Origin: Aureimonas pseudogalii
GTDB lineage: Bacteria > Pseudomonadota > Alphaproteobacteria > Rhizobiales > Rhizobiaceae
Direction: 5' to 3'
Length of the DNA stretch: 64,000 nt
Assembly (NCBI RefSeq): GCF_014196835.1
Contig: NZ_JACIEK010000002.1
Span: 124,001 to 188,000, forward strand
In this document: positions 10,421 through 19,834 of the stretch, in pieces
Layout: the number at the start of each line of letters is the position of its first letter
Numbering within the stretch: position 1 is the stretch's first letter
Translations under genes and position numbers: made by a program
Notes under the pieces: model-generated
Told to the model about the DNA's origin: nothing
Database searches by the model: none
The model's input: only the letters and a program-made list of their open reading frames with translations

Positions 10421-10717
10421 GGAAAACTCCGGGTGGCCCGAGGCGGGTGACCCAAGGCAGGTGGCAGATGGCGACGAGTTGCGGTGCGGCGACGCATCCC
10501 GTGCCCGCTTAGCGGATTTGCACCGGCGGGGAAACGATTTCGACGAGACGAGGGCCGCCGATGCCGCCCCGGCCTCGCCGCCCGGTCGCTGCGTCCCATC
10601 TTGCGCTGGCGGAGGGCGGTGCGCGGGTGTAGGGATCCGGTTCATCAGCCTTCCTTACCGGTTGTGTCCTCCCGCCGGACGACGGGACCGTCCGCGACTC
10701 CATCCGATCGGCTTTCC

Positions 10718-12229
10718 ATGTCCCATCTCCCGACCCGACCCGCCGCCACGCGCCGTCCGCTGATCCTCGCGGCCGTGATGGCCTCGATGGCGATGATCGC
10801 GATCGAGGCGACGATCGTCTCCACCGCCATGCCGCAGATCGCCGGCCAGCTCGGCGACCTCCATCTCTATTCCTGGGTGTTCTCGTCCTTCCTCCTGGCG
10901 CAGACCGCCACCACGGTGATCTTCGGCAAGCTCGCCGACACGTTCGGCCGCAAGCCCGTTCTGCTGGCGGGCATCGCGGTGTTCCTCGTCGGCTCGGTCC
11001 TCTGCGGCTTCGCCTGGTCGATGCCCTCGCTCATCCTCTTCCGCCTGATGCAGGGCATCGGTGCGGGCGCCATCCAGCCGGTCGGCCTCACCGTGATCGG
11101 CGATCTCTACACGGTGGAGGAGCGTGGCAAGATCCAGGGCTATCTCGCCAGCGTCTGGGGCATCTCGTCGGTGGTCGGTCCCTTCGCGGGTGGGCTGATC
11201 ATCGAGGATCTCTCCTGGTCCTGGATCTTCTGGATGAACCTGCCGATCGGGCTTCTCGCCGCGGTCTTCTTTCTGCGCTTCCTGCGCGAGGAGGTGGCGC
11301 CACGCGAGCGCTCGCTGGATTTCGCGGGCGCGGCGCTCTTCACGGTGGCGGTGGCCGCGCTGATGGTGGCGCTGACCGAGTTCGGCAGCGCCGGCGGGGG
11401 CACGGTTCTCGCGGCCTTCGCGCTGTGCCTCGTCAGCGGCGCGGCCTTCTTCTGGCGCGAGAGCCGGGCGCGCGATCCGATGATGGACCTCAAGCTCTGG
11501 GCGCGGCGCACGCTGCTGACGGTGAACGCCGCGACGCTGCTCTCGGGCATGTCGGTGATCGGCCTCACCACCTTCCTGCCGATGTACGTGCAAGGCGTGC
11601 TCGGCCAGTCGGCGCTCATCGCCGGTTTCACGCTCACCGCGATGGTGCTGGGCTGGCCGATCGGGGCGACGGTTGCGGCGAAGAATTTCGGCCGCTTCGG
11701 GCTGAAGCCGACCATGCTCTTCGGCGCCGCCATGCTGCCGATCGGCGCCACCGCCTTCGTGGTGCTGGGCGCTGGCTCCTCGCCGGTCCTCGCTGCCGTC
11801 GGTTCGGCCGTGATGGGCCTTGGCATGGGCTTCCTGTCGACGTCCGCGATCGTCATCGTGCAGGGGAGCGTCGGCTGGAGCGAGCGCGGCGCGGCGACCT
11901 CGTCCAACATCTTCGCGCGCAATCTCGGGAGCACACTCGGCGCGGCGGCGCTCGGCGCGGTGTTCAACGTCGGGCTCGCGAACGCGGCCGGCGGCGCGGT
12001 GGATTTCGAGCGCATCCGCACGCTGCTCGATGGTGCCGGGTCGCTCGCTGCCGACGCGCTCGCGCGCGGGGCGCTGGAGGCCTCCTTGCATCTCACCTTC
12101 TGGGGCGTCTTCGCCATCGCCTGCGCCACGCTGGCGCTGACGCTTCTGGTGCCGCGCGTGGCGCATGCCGCGGCAGCCAAGCCGGCGGCCGCGGCCGAGC
12201 CGGAGGAGGCCCTGAGCGTCGGGCACTGA
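10718..12229 (+). CDS. DHA2-family MFS drug exporter
   Basis: This 503-residue inner-membrane antiporter belongs to the 14-helix EmrB/QacA group of the major facilitator superfamily. Motif A is present as GKLADTFGRKPVLL and motif C-like sequence as VWGISSVVGPFAGGLI. An acidic residue sits in the first helix (IAIEATIVSTAMPQI), as in drug:proton antiporters. Helices are regularly spaced to the end, and the tail is Ala/Pro-rich. The start ATG 10718 was chosen because the upstream frame is Arg-rich and not membrane-like. No membrane-fusion partner is next to it, so it may work alone. Substrates are unknown. Confidence 0.9.
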   Translation: MSHLPTRPAATRRPLILAAVMASMAMIAIEATIVSTAMPQIAGQLGDLHLYSWVFSSFLLAQTATTVIFGKLADTFGRKPVLLAGIAVFLVGSVLCGFAWSMPSLILFRLMQGIGAGAIQPVGLTVIGDLYTVEERGKIQGYLASVWGISSVVGPFAGGLIIEDLSWSWIFWMNLPIGLLAAVFFLRFLREEVAPRERSLDFAGAALFTVAVAALMVALTEFGSAGGGTVLAAFALCLVSGAAFFWRESRARDPMMDLKLWARRTLLTVNAATLLSGMSVIGLTTFLPMYVQGVLGQSALIAGFTLTAMVLGWPIGATVAAKNFGRFGLKPTMLFGAAMLPIGATAFVVLGAGSSPVLAAVGSAVMGLGMGFLSTSAIVIVQGSVGWSERGAATSSNIFARNLGSTLGAAALGAVFNVGLANAAGGAVDFERIRTLLDGAGSLAADALARGALEASLHLTFWGVFAIACATLALTLLVPRVAHAAAAKPAAAAEPEEALSVGH

Positions 12230-12310
12230 GGGCCGGGGCTTCCGCGGCGCCGATCGCCTTTCGGAGATCGCCGTTCCATCGCGATGGGTTTGGCGTCCTC
12301 GGGGTGCCCT

Positions 12311-13534
12311 TCAGGTGCGGAAGAAGCGGGCCAGCAGCGAGGATTTCGGCGTGCTCGCCGCATCGAGCTTGTCGACCACCTTGAGTCGCCGGATCTCGCC
12401 GCGCCGATACGCGGCGAGGAACCGCTTGTAGTCCTTGATCGAGACGCAGCCATTGGAGTCGCCCCGTGGCCCGAGCATGTAGGTGTGGGCGAGCAGGCCG
12501 ACGCGGTTGTGGACGTTGCGCTGGCCGCCCACCGGGTTGAGCCGCAGCGCCTGGACGCCGTGGAACAGGCTCTCGCGCAAGGTGAGGTCGTAGATGTGCG
12601 GCGGCGTCGGTCCGCGCATCTTCTCGCGCACGAAGCGAACGTCGTCGCGCATCGCGCCCAACCCCGAATGGGCCTCCAGGCGCTCCCCGTTCGGCAGATA
12701 GACGGCCGCGGCCGAGATGTCGTAGATCGCCGTGCCCCGCTCCAATCTCGGGTTCTGCGTGCCGGGCGTGGGCGCGAGCTCGATGTCCGGCATCGACAAG
12801 CTTCCCGCATCGGGCCGCGCATAGGCCAGAAGCGGAACGGCGCGCGGCTCGGCCGGCGGAGCCTCTGCGGTTCGGCGCGGGGCGACGGGTTGGGGCGCCG
12901 CCGGAGCGAGGGGGGCCATGACCGGACGACGCGTCGGAAGCGGCACGCTCAGCAGGGCCATCTCGACCTCGCCTGCGACACTGGCACGTGTCGCGTCGGT
13001 GCCTTCCGCCGCCGATGCGGCCGAAATGTCTGCTTGAACCGGCGATGGCCGATCCCGCGCATCCGCCACGACGAAATCGGCGACCGGCGTGCCCGAGATC
13101 GAGGCGAAACGCGCGGCGATCGCGGCATCGGGCCTGTCGAGCCGATGGGTCGCGATTGCCGCGGTGGCCGCGTGGCGCATCGACAGGGTGGTCATCGCGA
13201 GGACGAGGTGCGCGTCGGCCCGAGGCGGCGGGGCGGCGTCAAGCATGGGCGCGGCCCCTTGCGGCGGAAGCACGGCCTGCGCCGGGGAGTGGGGGAGGCG
13301 AGGCGAGCGTCCATTGGACGCCGCGTCGAGAGCGATCGACGATGCCGACCGAGCCATGAGCGCCGAGCGGGTGGGCTCGACGTCGGTCGGCGACGCGCCG
13401 GCCACCATCGCAGCGAGAAGCGCCATCGAACAGGCGGCACCACGCAGTTGGATCGCGGAGCGGGCCGTGCGCTTGCGGGCCTTCGGGCGTCGGGCTTTGC
13501 GCGGAGATGTCGGGATGTCGTGGCTCGGGGTCAT
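12311..13534 (-). CDS. DUF2778 (Tlde1-like L,D-transpeptidase fold) protein
   Basis: About 407 residues. A cytosolic basic N-terminus leads to a hydrophobic segment (about residues 29-46), then a long Ala/Pro-rich linker, and finally a C-terminal DUF2778 domain over the last about 140 residues. The domain is well conserved: TAIYDISAAAVYLPNGE, LEAHSGLGAMRDD, MRGPTPPHIYDLTLRESLFH and HTYMLGPRGDSNGCVSIKDY. The last motif supplies the His and Cys expected at an L,D-transpeptidase-like active site. DUF2778 includes the type VI effector Tlde1, but the rhizobial proteins have an N-terminal anchor and may act on the cell's own peptidoglycan. The start is uncertain: ATG 13534 or ATG 13597; neither has a good ribosome-binding site. 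Confidence 0.85.
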   Translation of the reverse strand: MTPSHDIPTSPRKARRPKARKRTARSAIQLRGAACSMALLAAMVAGASPTDVEPTRSALMARSASSIALDAASNGRSPRLPHSPAQAVLPPQGAAPMLDAAPPPRADAHLVLAMTTLSMRHAATAAIATHRLDRPDAAIAARFASISGTPVADFVVADARDRPSPVQADISAASAAEGTDATRASVAGEVEMALLSVPLPTRRPVMAPLAPAAPQPVAPRRTAEAPPAEPRAVPLLAYARPDAGSLSMPDIELAPTPGTQNPRLERGTAIYDISAAAVYLPNGERLEAHSGLGAMRDDVRFVREKMRGPTPPHIYDLTLRESLFHGVQALRLNPVGGQRNVHNRVGLLAHTYMLGPRGDSNGCVSIKDYKRFLAAYRRGEIRRLKVVDKLDAASTPKSSLLARFFRT

Positions 13535-13815
13535 GGCGTGCGCTGAAAACTCGACCGGTCGGGCTCGGGAGGGAGCCGGTCGAGAATGCGCCGTCATGGT
13601 TAGCGATCCGCTAAGATCGCATTCGGGAGTCGTTGCGAGCGTGCGGGAACGGCTCCGAAGGTGTCGCGCGTCGAAGGACCGTGAGGGCGACGGCGCCGAA
13701 GAGCGGCACCGTCGTCCGTCTCACCGCCCTTCGGCGATCTCTTTGGAACCGGGCGACCGAGCTCGGTTCCCCACGAGTATCGCAGGCTCCCGCGCCACGG
13801 CGAGCCTTTGCGGCC

Positions 13816-14250
13816 TTAGACCTTGATCTCGCCCTCGTCCTCGCCGTCCCACCAGTGCACGCGCGAGGCGTGGACCTTGATGAGGACGATGCCGGGCGTG
13901 TCGATGCCGTCCTTGAACCAGTAGTCGAGATCCTTGGTCCAGTGCTCGGCGAAGGCGGCCTTGTCGCGGATCAGCTCGGCCCGGCCTTCCACGGAGATGA
14001 AGAACGGGCGCTGTCCGACGATGCCCTTGCGGCCGGCGAAGGAGAGGCCGACCTTCGGGTCGCGCTCGATGTCGGAGATCGTGCGGGCGTTGCCGTAGGA
14101 GAAGAAGAACGAGTCGCCGTCATATTCGACGTCGCCGTTGTTCGACATCGGCCGGGACGCGATGTCGCCGCCCTCGGTGCGGGTCGAGAGCATGGCGAAG
14201 TCGATGTCCGCCATCGTCTTCGAGAGGTCGTGCAGCGTGCGGTCGGCCAT
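13816..14250 (-). CDS. Pyridoxamine 5'-phosphate oxidase-fold (general stress) protein
   Basis: This 144-residue protein has the split-barrel flavin-binding fold of the PPOX superfamily. Seen are the N-terminal helix LHDLSKTMADIDFAMLST, a strand with SRPMSNNGDVEYDGDSFFF, the basic segment DIERDPKVGLSFAG and the C-terminal HASRVHWWDGEDEGEIKV. This fits the small general-stress subfamily, which binds FMN or a related cofactor rather than making pyridoxal phosphate. The substrate is unknown. It lies 111 bases downstream of efp on the same strand, so it could be read through from the efp promoter. Confidence 0.87.
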   Translation of the reverse strand: MADRTLHDLSKTMADIDFAMLSTRTEGGDIASRPMSNNGDVEYDGDSFFFSYGNARTISDIERDPKVGLSFAGRKGIVGQRPFFISVEGRAELIRDKAAFAEHWTKDLDYWFKDGIDTPGIVLIKVHASRVHWWDGEDEGEIKV

Positions 14251-14361
14251 CGGGCATCTCCGTTGTTGGACGACCGAAACGCGCGAGACGGTGCCGGGGT
14301 CCAGCGCGGGGCCCCGGAAATTTGTCGGGAGCGGGGAAGGGGGGCTGAGCCCCGCCGCCGC

Positions 14362-14931
14362 TCAGTCCTTGGCGCGCTCGACGTAGGAGCCGTCCGCCGT
14401 CATCACCACGACGCGGGTGCCGACCGCGATGTGCGGGGGAACGAGCGTGCGCACGCCGTTGGAGAGCACCGCCGGCTTGTAGGAGGAGGAGGCGGTCTGG
14501 CCCTTCGTGGTCGGCTCGGTCTCGACCACCTCGAAGGTGACGCGCTGCGGCAGCTCGATCGAGATGGCGAGGCCGTTGTAGAGGGCGACCTGCACCGGCA
14601 TGTTCTCGATGAGATAGGGCGCCTGGTCGCCGACGATGCTCTCGGGCACCGCCACCTGGTCGAACGACTCGGGGTTCATGAAGTGGTAGCCGTCGCCGTC
14701 ATTGTAGAGGAACGTGTGCTCGCGCTCCTCCACGAAGGCGCGCTCCACCTGCTCGGTGGTGCGGTAGCGCTCCGACACCTTCACGCCGTCGGCGATGCGG
14801 CGCATGTCGAGCTGCGTCACCGGCGTGCCCTTGCCAGGATGGATGTTCTCGGCGAAGAGGATGACGTAGAGCTTGCCGTCCTCCCGTTCCACGACGTTGC
14901 CTTTGCGGAGCGAACTGGCGATCACCTTCAC
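14362..14931 (-). CDS. efp: Elongation factor P
   Basis: EF-P binds the ribosome between the P and E sites and rescues stalling at polyproline. The 189-residue chain has the three OB-like domains of normal length. The domain I loop reads [10 protein letters not shown], with Lys34 at the tip where EpmA adds beta-lysine in E. coli. The C-terminal strand [18 protein letters not shown] is conserved. The start ATG 14931 gives the standard [12 protein letters not shown]. It is divergent from epmA-epmB across a 218-bp shared promoter region, which strongly suggests that this EF-P is the substrate of those enzymes. Confidence 0.97.
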   Translation of the reverse strand: MKVIASSLRKGNVVEREDGKLYVILFAENIHPGKGTPVTQLDMRRIADGVKVSERYRTTEQVERAFVEEREHTFLYNDGDGYHFMNPESFDQVAVPESIVGDQAPYLIENMPVQVALYNGLAISIELPQRVTFEVVETEPTTKGQTASSSYKPAVLSNGVRTLVPPHIAVGTRVVVMTADGSYVERAKD

Positions 14932-15149
14932 GGGCGAATTCCTAATCAGATGGCATGGATGGGCGGGTGGCCGCGACGGCCCTCGGACGGGGCCTACAGC
15001 ATCGGCCGGAAAACGGGAATGGATTTTCGGTTCGGATACCCTGGCGACGGCGCCGCGCGGCGCCTCGGCCTCGATCCACCCGCCGCGTCGCTCTCCCGCC
15101 CGCCCCTGCCGATCCCGCCCGTCCTCCTTGCGCCGCGAGCCCTGACGAC

Positions 15150-16202
15150 ATGACCGACGCCTCGCCCTGGTGGACGCCCGCCGTCCATGCCGACCGCCGG
15201 CCGCGGCTTCTCGCGCGCAACCGCATCAAGGCGGCGTTCCGCGGCTTCTTCGCCGCGCGCGGCTTCGTCGAGGTGGAGACCGCCGCGCTGCAGGTCTCGC
15301 CCGGCAACGAGGCCCATCTCCACGCCTTCGGGACGCAGGGGTGGACGCTCGGTGGCGAGCGGCAGGCGCTCTATCTCCACACCTCGCCGGAATTCGCCTG
15401 CAAGAAGCTGCTGGCGGCCGGCGAGCGGCGGCTGGTCACCTTCGCGCCCGTCTATCGCAACGGCGAGCGCACGGCGCTGCACCATCCCGAGTTCACGATG
15501 CTCGAATGGTACCGCGCGGGCGAGCCCTACGAGGCGCTGATGGCGGACTGCGCGGCGCTGCTGGCGCTCGCCGCAAGCGAAGCCGGCGCCACGCGCTTCC
15601 GGTTTCGCGGGCGCGAGGCCGATCCCTTCGCCGAGCCCGAGCGCCTCGCGGTCGCGCAAGCTTTCCGGCGCTTCGCCGGCATCGATCTCCTCGCGACGCT
15701 GGAGCCGGGCGGCGCCACCGACCGTGCCGCGCTGGCGGCCGGCGTGCGCGCCTGCGGCATGCGGCTTGCCGACGACGACACCTGGAGCGACCTCTTCGCC
15801 CGCGTGATGACCGAGCGGGTGGAGCCGCGGCTCGGGCTCGGGCGCGCCACGATCCTCCACGACTATCCGATCGCGGAGGCCGCGCTGGCCCGCCCGAGCG
15901 CCGCCGACCCGCGCGTCGCCGAGCGCTTCGAGCTCTATGCTTGCGGCGTGGAACTTGCCAACGCCTTCGGCGAGCTGACGGACGCCGCCGAGCAGCGCCG
16001 GCGCTTCGCCGCCGAGATGGACGAGAAGGACCGCGTCTACGGCGAGCGCTATCCGCTGGACGAGGATTTTCTCAAAGCGCTCGGCGCCATGCCCGAGGCG
16101 AGCGGCATCGCGCTCGGCTTCGACCGGCTGGCGATGCTCTGCGTCGGCGCCGAGCGGGTCGAGGACGTGATCTGGACGCCGGTGGCGGAGGCCGGGCGAT
16201 GA
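15150..16202 (+). CDS. epmA: EF-P lysine aminoacylase EpmA (PoxA/GenX)
   Basis: EpmA is a truncated class II lysyl-tRNA synthetase that attaches (R)-beta-lysine to Lys34 of EF-P using ATP. The 350-residue chain starts directly with the catalytic domain and lacks the tRNA anticodon-binding domain. Class II motifs are seen: motif 1 region [20 protein letters not shown], motif 2 [20 protein letters not shown], and motif 3 [13 protein letters not shown] near the C-terminus. The lysine-site block [15 protein letters not shown] is also clear. ATG 15150 was chosen because the family starts close to this point; the upstream frame overlaps the promoter region. Its stop overlaps the epmB start (ATGA). 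Confidence 0.93.
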   Translation: MTDASPWWTPAVHADRRPRLLARNRIKAAFRGFFAARGFVEVETAALQVSPGNEAHLHAFGTQGWTLGGERQALYLHTSPEFACKKLLAAGERRLVTFAPVYRNGERTALHHPEFTMLEWYRAGEPYEALMADCAALLALAASEAGATRFRFRGREADPFAEPERLAVAQAFRRFAGIDLLATLEPGGATDRAALAAGVRACGMRLADDDTWSDLFARVMTERVEPRLGLGRATILHDYPIAEAALARPSAADPRVAERFELYACGVELANAFGELTDAAEQRRRFAAEMDEKDRVYGERYPLDEDFLKALGAMPEASGIALGFDRLAMLCVGAERVEDVIWTPVAEAGR

Positions 16203-17263
16203 GCCCGCCGGCGAGCCCGAAGGCCGGGGCGCCCCTGCGCAGCGTCGCGGCGCTGGCGCAGGCCGGGCTGGTCTCGCCGACGAGCCGCGCCGCCCTGGAG
16301 CGTGTCGCCGAGCGGTACGCCGTTTCGGTGACCGCCGACATGGCGGCGCTCATCGAGCATCCCGACGACGCGATCGGCCGCCAGTTCCTGCCGCGCGAGG
16401 AGGAGCTTCTGGCCGCGCCCGGCGATCTCGCCGACCCGATCGGCGACGAGGCGCATGCGCCGGTGGTGGGCATCGTCCACCGCTACCCCGACCGCGTGCT
16501 TCTGAAGCCGCTGCATGTCTGCCCCGTCTACTGCCGCTTCTGCTTTCGCCGCGAGGTGGTGGGGCCGGGGGGCGCGGGCAGCCTGACCGACGCCGAGCTC
16601 ACGGCGGCGCTCGACTATATCCGCGGCGACGAGCGCATCTGGGAGGTGGTGGTCACCGGGGGCGATCCGTTCGTGCTCTCGCCGCGGCGTCTCGGCGCCA
16701 TCGCCGAGGCGCTGGGGGCGATCGACCACGTGCGGGTGCTGCGCCTCCACACGCGCGTGCCCGTGGTGGAGCCGGCGCGCGTCGACGCCGCGCTGGTGGA
16801 AGCCCTGAAGCGCTTCGGCAGGGCGGTGTTCGTGGCTCTCCATGCCAACCACGCGAGCGAGTTCACCCCCGCCGCGCGCGCGGCGGTGGCGCGGCTGGTG
16901 GATGCCGGCATTCCCATGGTCAGCCAGAGCGTGCTGCTCGCCGGGATCAACGACGACGCGGCGTCCTTGGAGGCGCTGATGCGGGCCTTCGTCGAGAACC
17001 GGGTCAAGCCCTACTACCTGCACCAGGGGGATCTCGCCCCCGGCACCGCGCACCTGCGCACCACGATCGACGAGGGTCAGGCGCTGATGCGCGTGCTGCG
17101 CGGCCGTCTCTCCGGCCTGGCCCAGCCGACCTACGTGCTCGACATTCCCGGCGGCCATGGCAAGGTGCCGGTGGGGCCGGGCTATCTGGCGAGTGAGGGC
17201 GAGGGCTGGCAGGTGGAAGACCCGAACGGCGGGCGTCATCGCTATCCGCCGAAGGTGGACTGA
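16199..17263 (+). CDS. epmB: EF-P beta-lysylation protein EpmB (lysine 2,3-aminomutase family)
   Basis: EpmB is a radical-SAM, PLP-dependent aminomutase that turns lysine into (R)-beta-lysine for EF-P modification. The 354-residue chain has the cluster motif CPVYCRFCFRREVVG (Cys spacing CX3CX2C) near residue 107. It also has the radical-SAM strand VVTGGDPFVLS, the block YYLHQGDLAPGTAHLRT, and the PLP-lysine region DIPGGHGKVPV near residue 330. A free-standing lysine 2,3-aminomutase would look similar, but the ATGA overlap with epmA and the divergent efp make EpmB the better call. The third enzyme EpmC was not seen here. Confidence 0.92.
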   Translation: MSPPASPKAGAPLRSVAALAQAGLVSPTSRAALERVAERYAVSVTADMAALIEHPDDAIGRQFLPREEELLAAPGDLADPIGDEAHAPVVGIVHRYPDRVLLKPLHVCPVYCRFCFRREVVGPGGAGSLTDAELTAALDYIRGDERIWEVVVTGGDPFVLSPRRLGAIAEALGAIDHVRVLRLHTRVPVVEPARVDAALVEALKRFGRAVFVALHANHASEFTPAARAAVARLVDAGIPMVSQSVLLAGINDDAASLEALMRAFVENRVKPYYLHQGDLAPGTAHLRTTIDEGQALMRVLRGRLSGLAQPTYVLDIPGGHGKVPVGPGYLASEGEGWQVEDPNGGRHRYPPKVD

Positions 17264-17562
17264 GGCCGGCGCATCCTCGGCACCGGGCGCTGCGCCAGCG
17301 GGATCAGGCGTTCTCCCGCGCCGTCGCCTGCGGCGGGACGCATCGGACCGGACCGTCACACGTGAAACGCGGTGCTGGGCCCTCCCGGCGACGCGCAGCG
17401 TCGGCATTGCGGCGGCGCGCCTGCGAGACCCCACCGCCCGAGGGCCCGGCGGCCAAAATTTCGACACCTGAACGCCCGTGGCCCGGGATCTCTCTTTATC
17501 GCTTGTGCACCTTCTCGCGTCAGGATCGGTTGACCACGATTCGCGCCTGGAGGGCCGCCGCC

Positions 17563-18417
17563 ATGACCCAGCGAAAGCCGCGCCGGACGGCACCGAAGAA
17601 GAAGACCGGCCGCGCCGCCGGCGCGGCCGGTCGCACCGGCGGCGGCGTCGGCTGGACGTGGTGGCTCGCCGGCTGCGCGGCGCTCGGCTGGATCGGCTTC
17701 GACCACCGCGACGCCGTGATCGCGGCGCCGGCCCGGCTGGAGGCGCTCTGGCGCGCGCCGGACGAGCGCGCCGGCCCGCGTTCGCGCGCGGCCGCGGCGC
17801 CCGAGAGCCGCTCGGTGCAGCCATCCAGGTCGCGGACGCCCGACGCCGCGCCGCCGCGCGGCACGCAGGCCGACGTGCCGAGGGCCGTCGCCTCGGGCGG
17901 CGTGCCCCGGTCCCGGCCGGAGTTGGCGCGCGAGGCGGCCCGCGGCGTTCCCGCGCCGCTCGTCGTTCCCGCGGCGCTGCCCGCTCCGCGCCCGGCCGGG
18001 CCCGCGCGGTCCCCCATGGCGGTGGAGACACGCTCGGACGCCCGGCGCACCGCCACCCCCGTTCCCGCGCCGGCCGCCGCATCCGGGGGGCTGCCGCTGC
18101 GCACGGTGCCATCGGCGGCCGCGCCGGTCTGGACGGTGCTGGAGCCCGGCCGGGCCTGGCGCATCACCGACCGCAAGGGCGACTGGCGGCGGATCGAGTC
18201 GGGCATTCTCACGGGCTGGGTCACCGCCGACCGGGTGGAGCGACCCGTCCCGCCCGCCGCCGCCGCACCCCGCACGCCAAGCGCCGCGCCCGTTCGCGCC
18301 GCCGCCGCAGCGCCGGCTTCCGCGCCGATGGCGCTGCCGGCCCGGCGGACCGAGCCGGCTGCGGCGCGGCGCAGCCAGCCGCTGCCACCGGGCGCGATCC
18401 CGGCGCCGGGTCGCTGA
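17563..18417 (+). CDS. Membrane-anchored SH3-like domain protein
   Basis: A 284-residue protein. The basic N-terminus (MTQRKPRRTAPKKKTGRAAG) is followed by one transmembrane helix (about residues 33-45, VGWTWWLAGCAALGWIGF), so the rest should be periplasmic. After a long Ala/Pro/Arg-rich linker comes a short bacterial SH3-like domain: VWTVLEPGRAWRITDRKGDW then RRIESGILTGWVTADRVE at about residues 187-226. Bacterial SH3 domains often bind peptidoglycan, which would make this an envelope protein. The tail is again low-complexity. The start ATG 17563 follows CTGGAGGG. The 299 bases before it hold nothing recognised. Confidence 0.72.
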   Translation: MTQRKPRRTAPKKKTGRAAGAAGRTGGGVGWTWWLAGCAALGWIGFDHRDAVIAAPARLEALWRAPDERAGPRSRAAAAPESRSVQPSRSRTPDAAPPRGTQADVPRAVASGGVPRSRPELAREAARGVPAPLVVPAALPAPRPAGPARSPMAVETRSDARRTATPVPAPAAASGGLPLRTVPSAAAPVWTVLEPGRAWRITDRKGDWRRIESGILTGWVTADRVERPVPPAAAAPRTPSAAPVRAAAAAPASAPMALPARRTEPAAARRSQPLPPGAIPAPGR

Positions 18418-18644
18418 CGAGAGGCGGGTCGTTCGGAGACAGGTCGGCGCGAGATCGGGGAGGCGGCCGCCGCGGCCGCAGTTCCTCCAGCAGCCCGCGG
18501 TCCCCCGGCGCCGGCAGCGGCCGTTCGCGCCGCGCCGGTCGGCTTGCCGCGCCCGCTGGACGGCGCGGCGTCGGCGTGCACAGTGCGCTCAGGCACCCTT
18601 GCGACGAGGGCGGGCACGCCCATCGAATCGAAAGACGGACGATC

Positions 18645-19673
18645 ATGAAGGCATCCGACACCCGCCGGCTGAAGCGCGCGGCGATCGACCTGACGCTGCT
18701 CGGCATGGGCACCGCGCCGCTCGGCGGGCTCTACACGCCCGTGGCGATCGAGGACGCGCGCGCCGCCATGCGCGCCGCCTGGGACGCCGGCATCCGCCAT
18801 TTCGACACCGCGCCGATGTACGGGCTCGGGCGCTGCGAGCACCTGACGGGCGAGTTGCTGCGCGAGGAGGACCCGTCCTCCTTCGCCGTCTCGACCAAGG
18901 TCGGGCGCCTCATGAGCTTCGAGCGCCCGGGCCGCACCCTGCCGCCCGAGCCGCCGAAGAACGAGTTCGATTCCGGCTGGAACAACGGCCTCTCGTTCCG
19001 CGAGGTCTTCGACTATTCCTACGACGGCGTGATGCGCTCGGTCGACGACTCGCGCCAGCGCACGGGGATCTCCAAGCTCGACATCCTCTTCGTCCACGAC
19101 ATCGGCCGCGTCACGCATGGCGCGCTGCACGACCAGCATTGGGGCGCGCTGACGACGGGCGGCGGCTTCCGGGCGCTGGAGGAACTGAAGGCGGCCGGGC
19201 TGATCGCGGGGTTCGGGCTCGGCGTCAACGAATGGCAGGTGATCTCCGACGCGATGGAGGAGACCGATCTCGACGTCTGTCTCCTCGCCGGGCGCTACAC
19301 GCTGCTCGACGACGACGCGGCGAAGACGTTCCTGCCGAAGGCCCTGGCGCGCGAGGTGGATCTGGTGATCGGCGGCGTCTTCAACTCCGGCATCCTCGCC
19401 TCCTCGTCGGGTCGCAAGAAGTTCAACTACGTCGACGCGCCGGCCGAGATCGTCGCGCGGGTGGAGCGGCTGGAGGCGGCGTGCCGGGCCTTCGAGGTGC
19501 CGCTGGCGGCGGCCGCCATCCAGTATCCGCTGCGCCACCCCGCTGCCACCAACGTGGTGATCGGGGCGAAGAACGCGGCGCAGGTGACGCAGAACGTCGC
19601 CTGGTTCGAGCAGACCATTCCGCCCGAACTCTGGAACGCGCTCGAGGAGGGCGGGCTCATCCCCGCGCTGTGA
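18645..19673 (+). CDS. Aldo/keto reductase
   Basis: This 342-residue NAD(P)-dependent oxidoreductase has the (beta/alpha)8 fold of the aldo/keto reductases. The catalytic residues are visible: Asp and Tyr in RHFDTAPMYGLGRCEHLTGE, Lys in AVSTKVGRL and His in DILFVHDIGR. The cofactor strand NVVIGAKNAAQV lies near the C-terminus. The sequence style resembles the group with pyridoxal 4-dehydrogenase and D-threo-aldose (L-fucose) dehydrogenase, so oxidation of a sugar or of pyridoxal is plausible. The start ATG 18645 gives the expected length. It ends 161 bases before the flavoprotein gene at 19835. Confidence 0.88.
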   Translation: MKASDTRRLKRAAIDLTLLGMGTAPLGGLYTPVAIEDARAAMRAAWDAGIRHFDTAPMYGLGRCEHLTGELLREEDPSSFAVSTKVGRLMSFERPGRTLPPEPPKNEFDSGWNNGLSFREVFDYSYDGVMRSVDDSRQRTGISKLDILFVHDIGRVTHGALHDQHWGALTTGGGFRALEELKAAGLIAGFGLGVNEWQVISDAMEETDLDVCLLAGRYTLLDDDAAKTFLPKALAREVDLVIGGVFNSGILASSSGRKKFNYVDAPAEIVARVERLEAACRAFEVPLAAAAIQYPLRHPAATNVVIGAKNAAQVTQNVAWFEQTIPPELWNALEEGGLIPAL

Positions 19674-19834
19674 GGCGCCGGGCGGCCGGGCCCGGCCGCC
19701 TCGCCGGCAACGGCAACGAGACGAGCTCTGCGACGATTTGGTCGCGCCGCCACTCGCCCATGTCGCAAAGGGAACAGCACGGGGCGCCTTCGCGACGATA
19801 GGATAAGCCCCAGCAACCAGCAGCGAGGGCAGAC

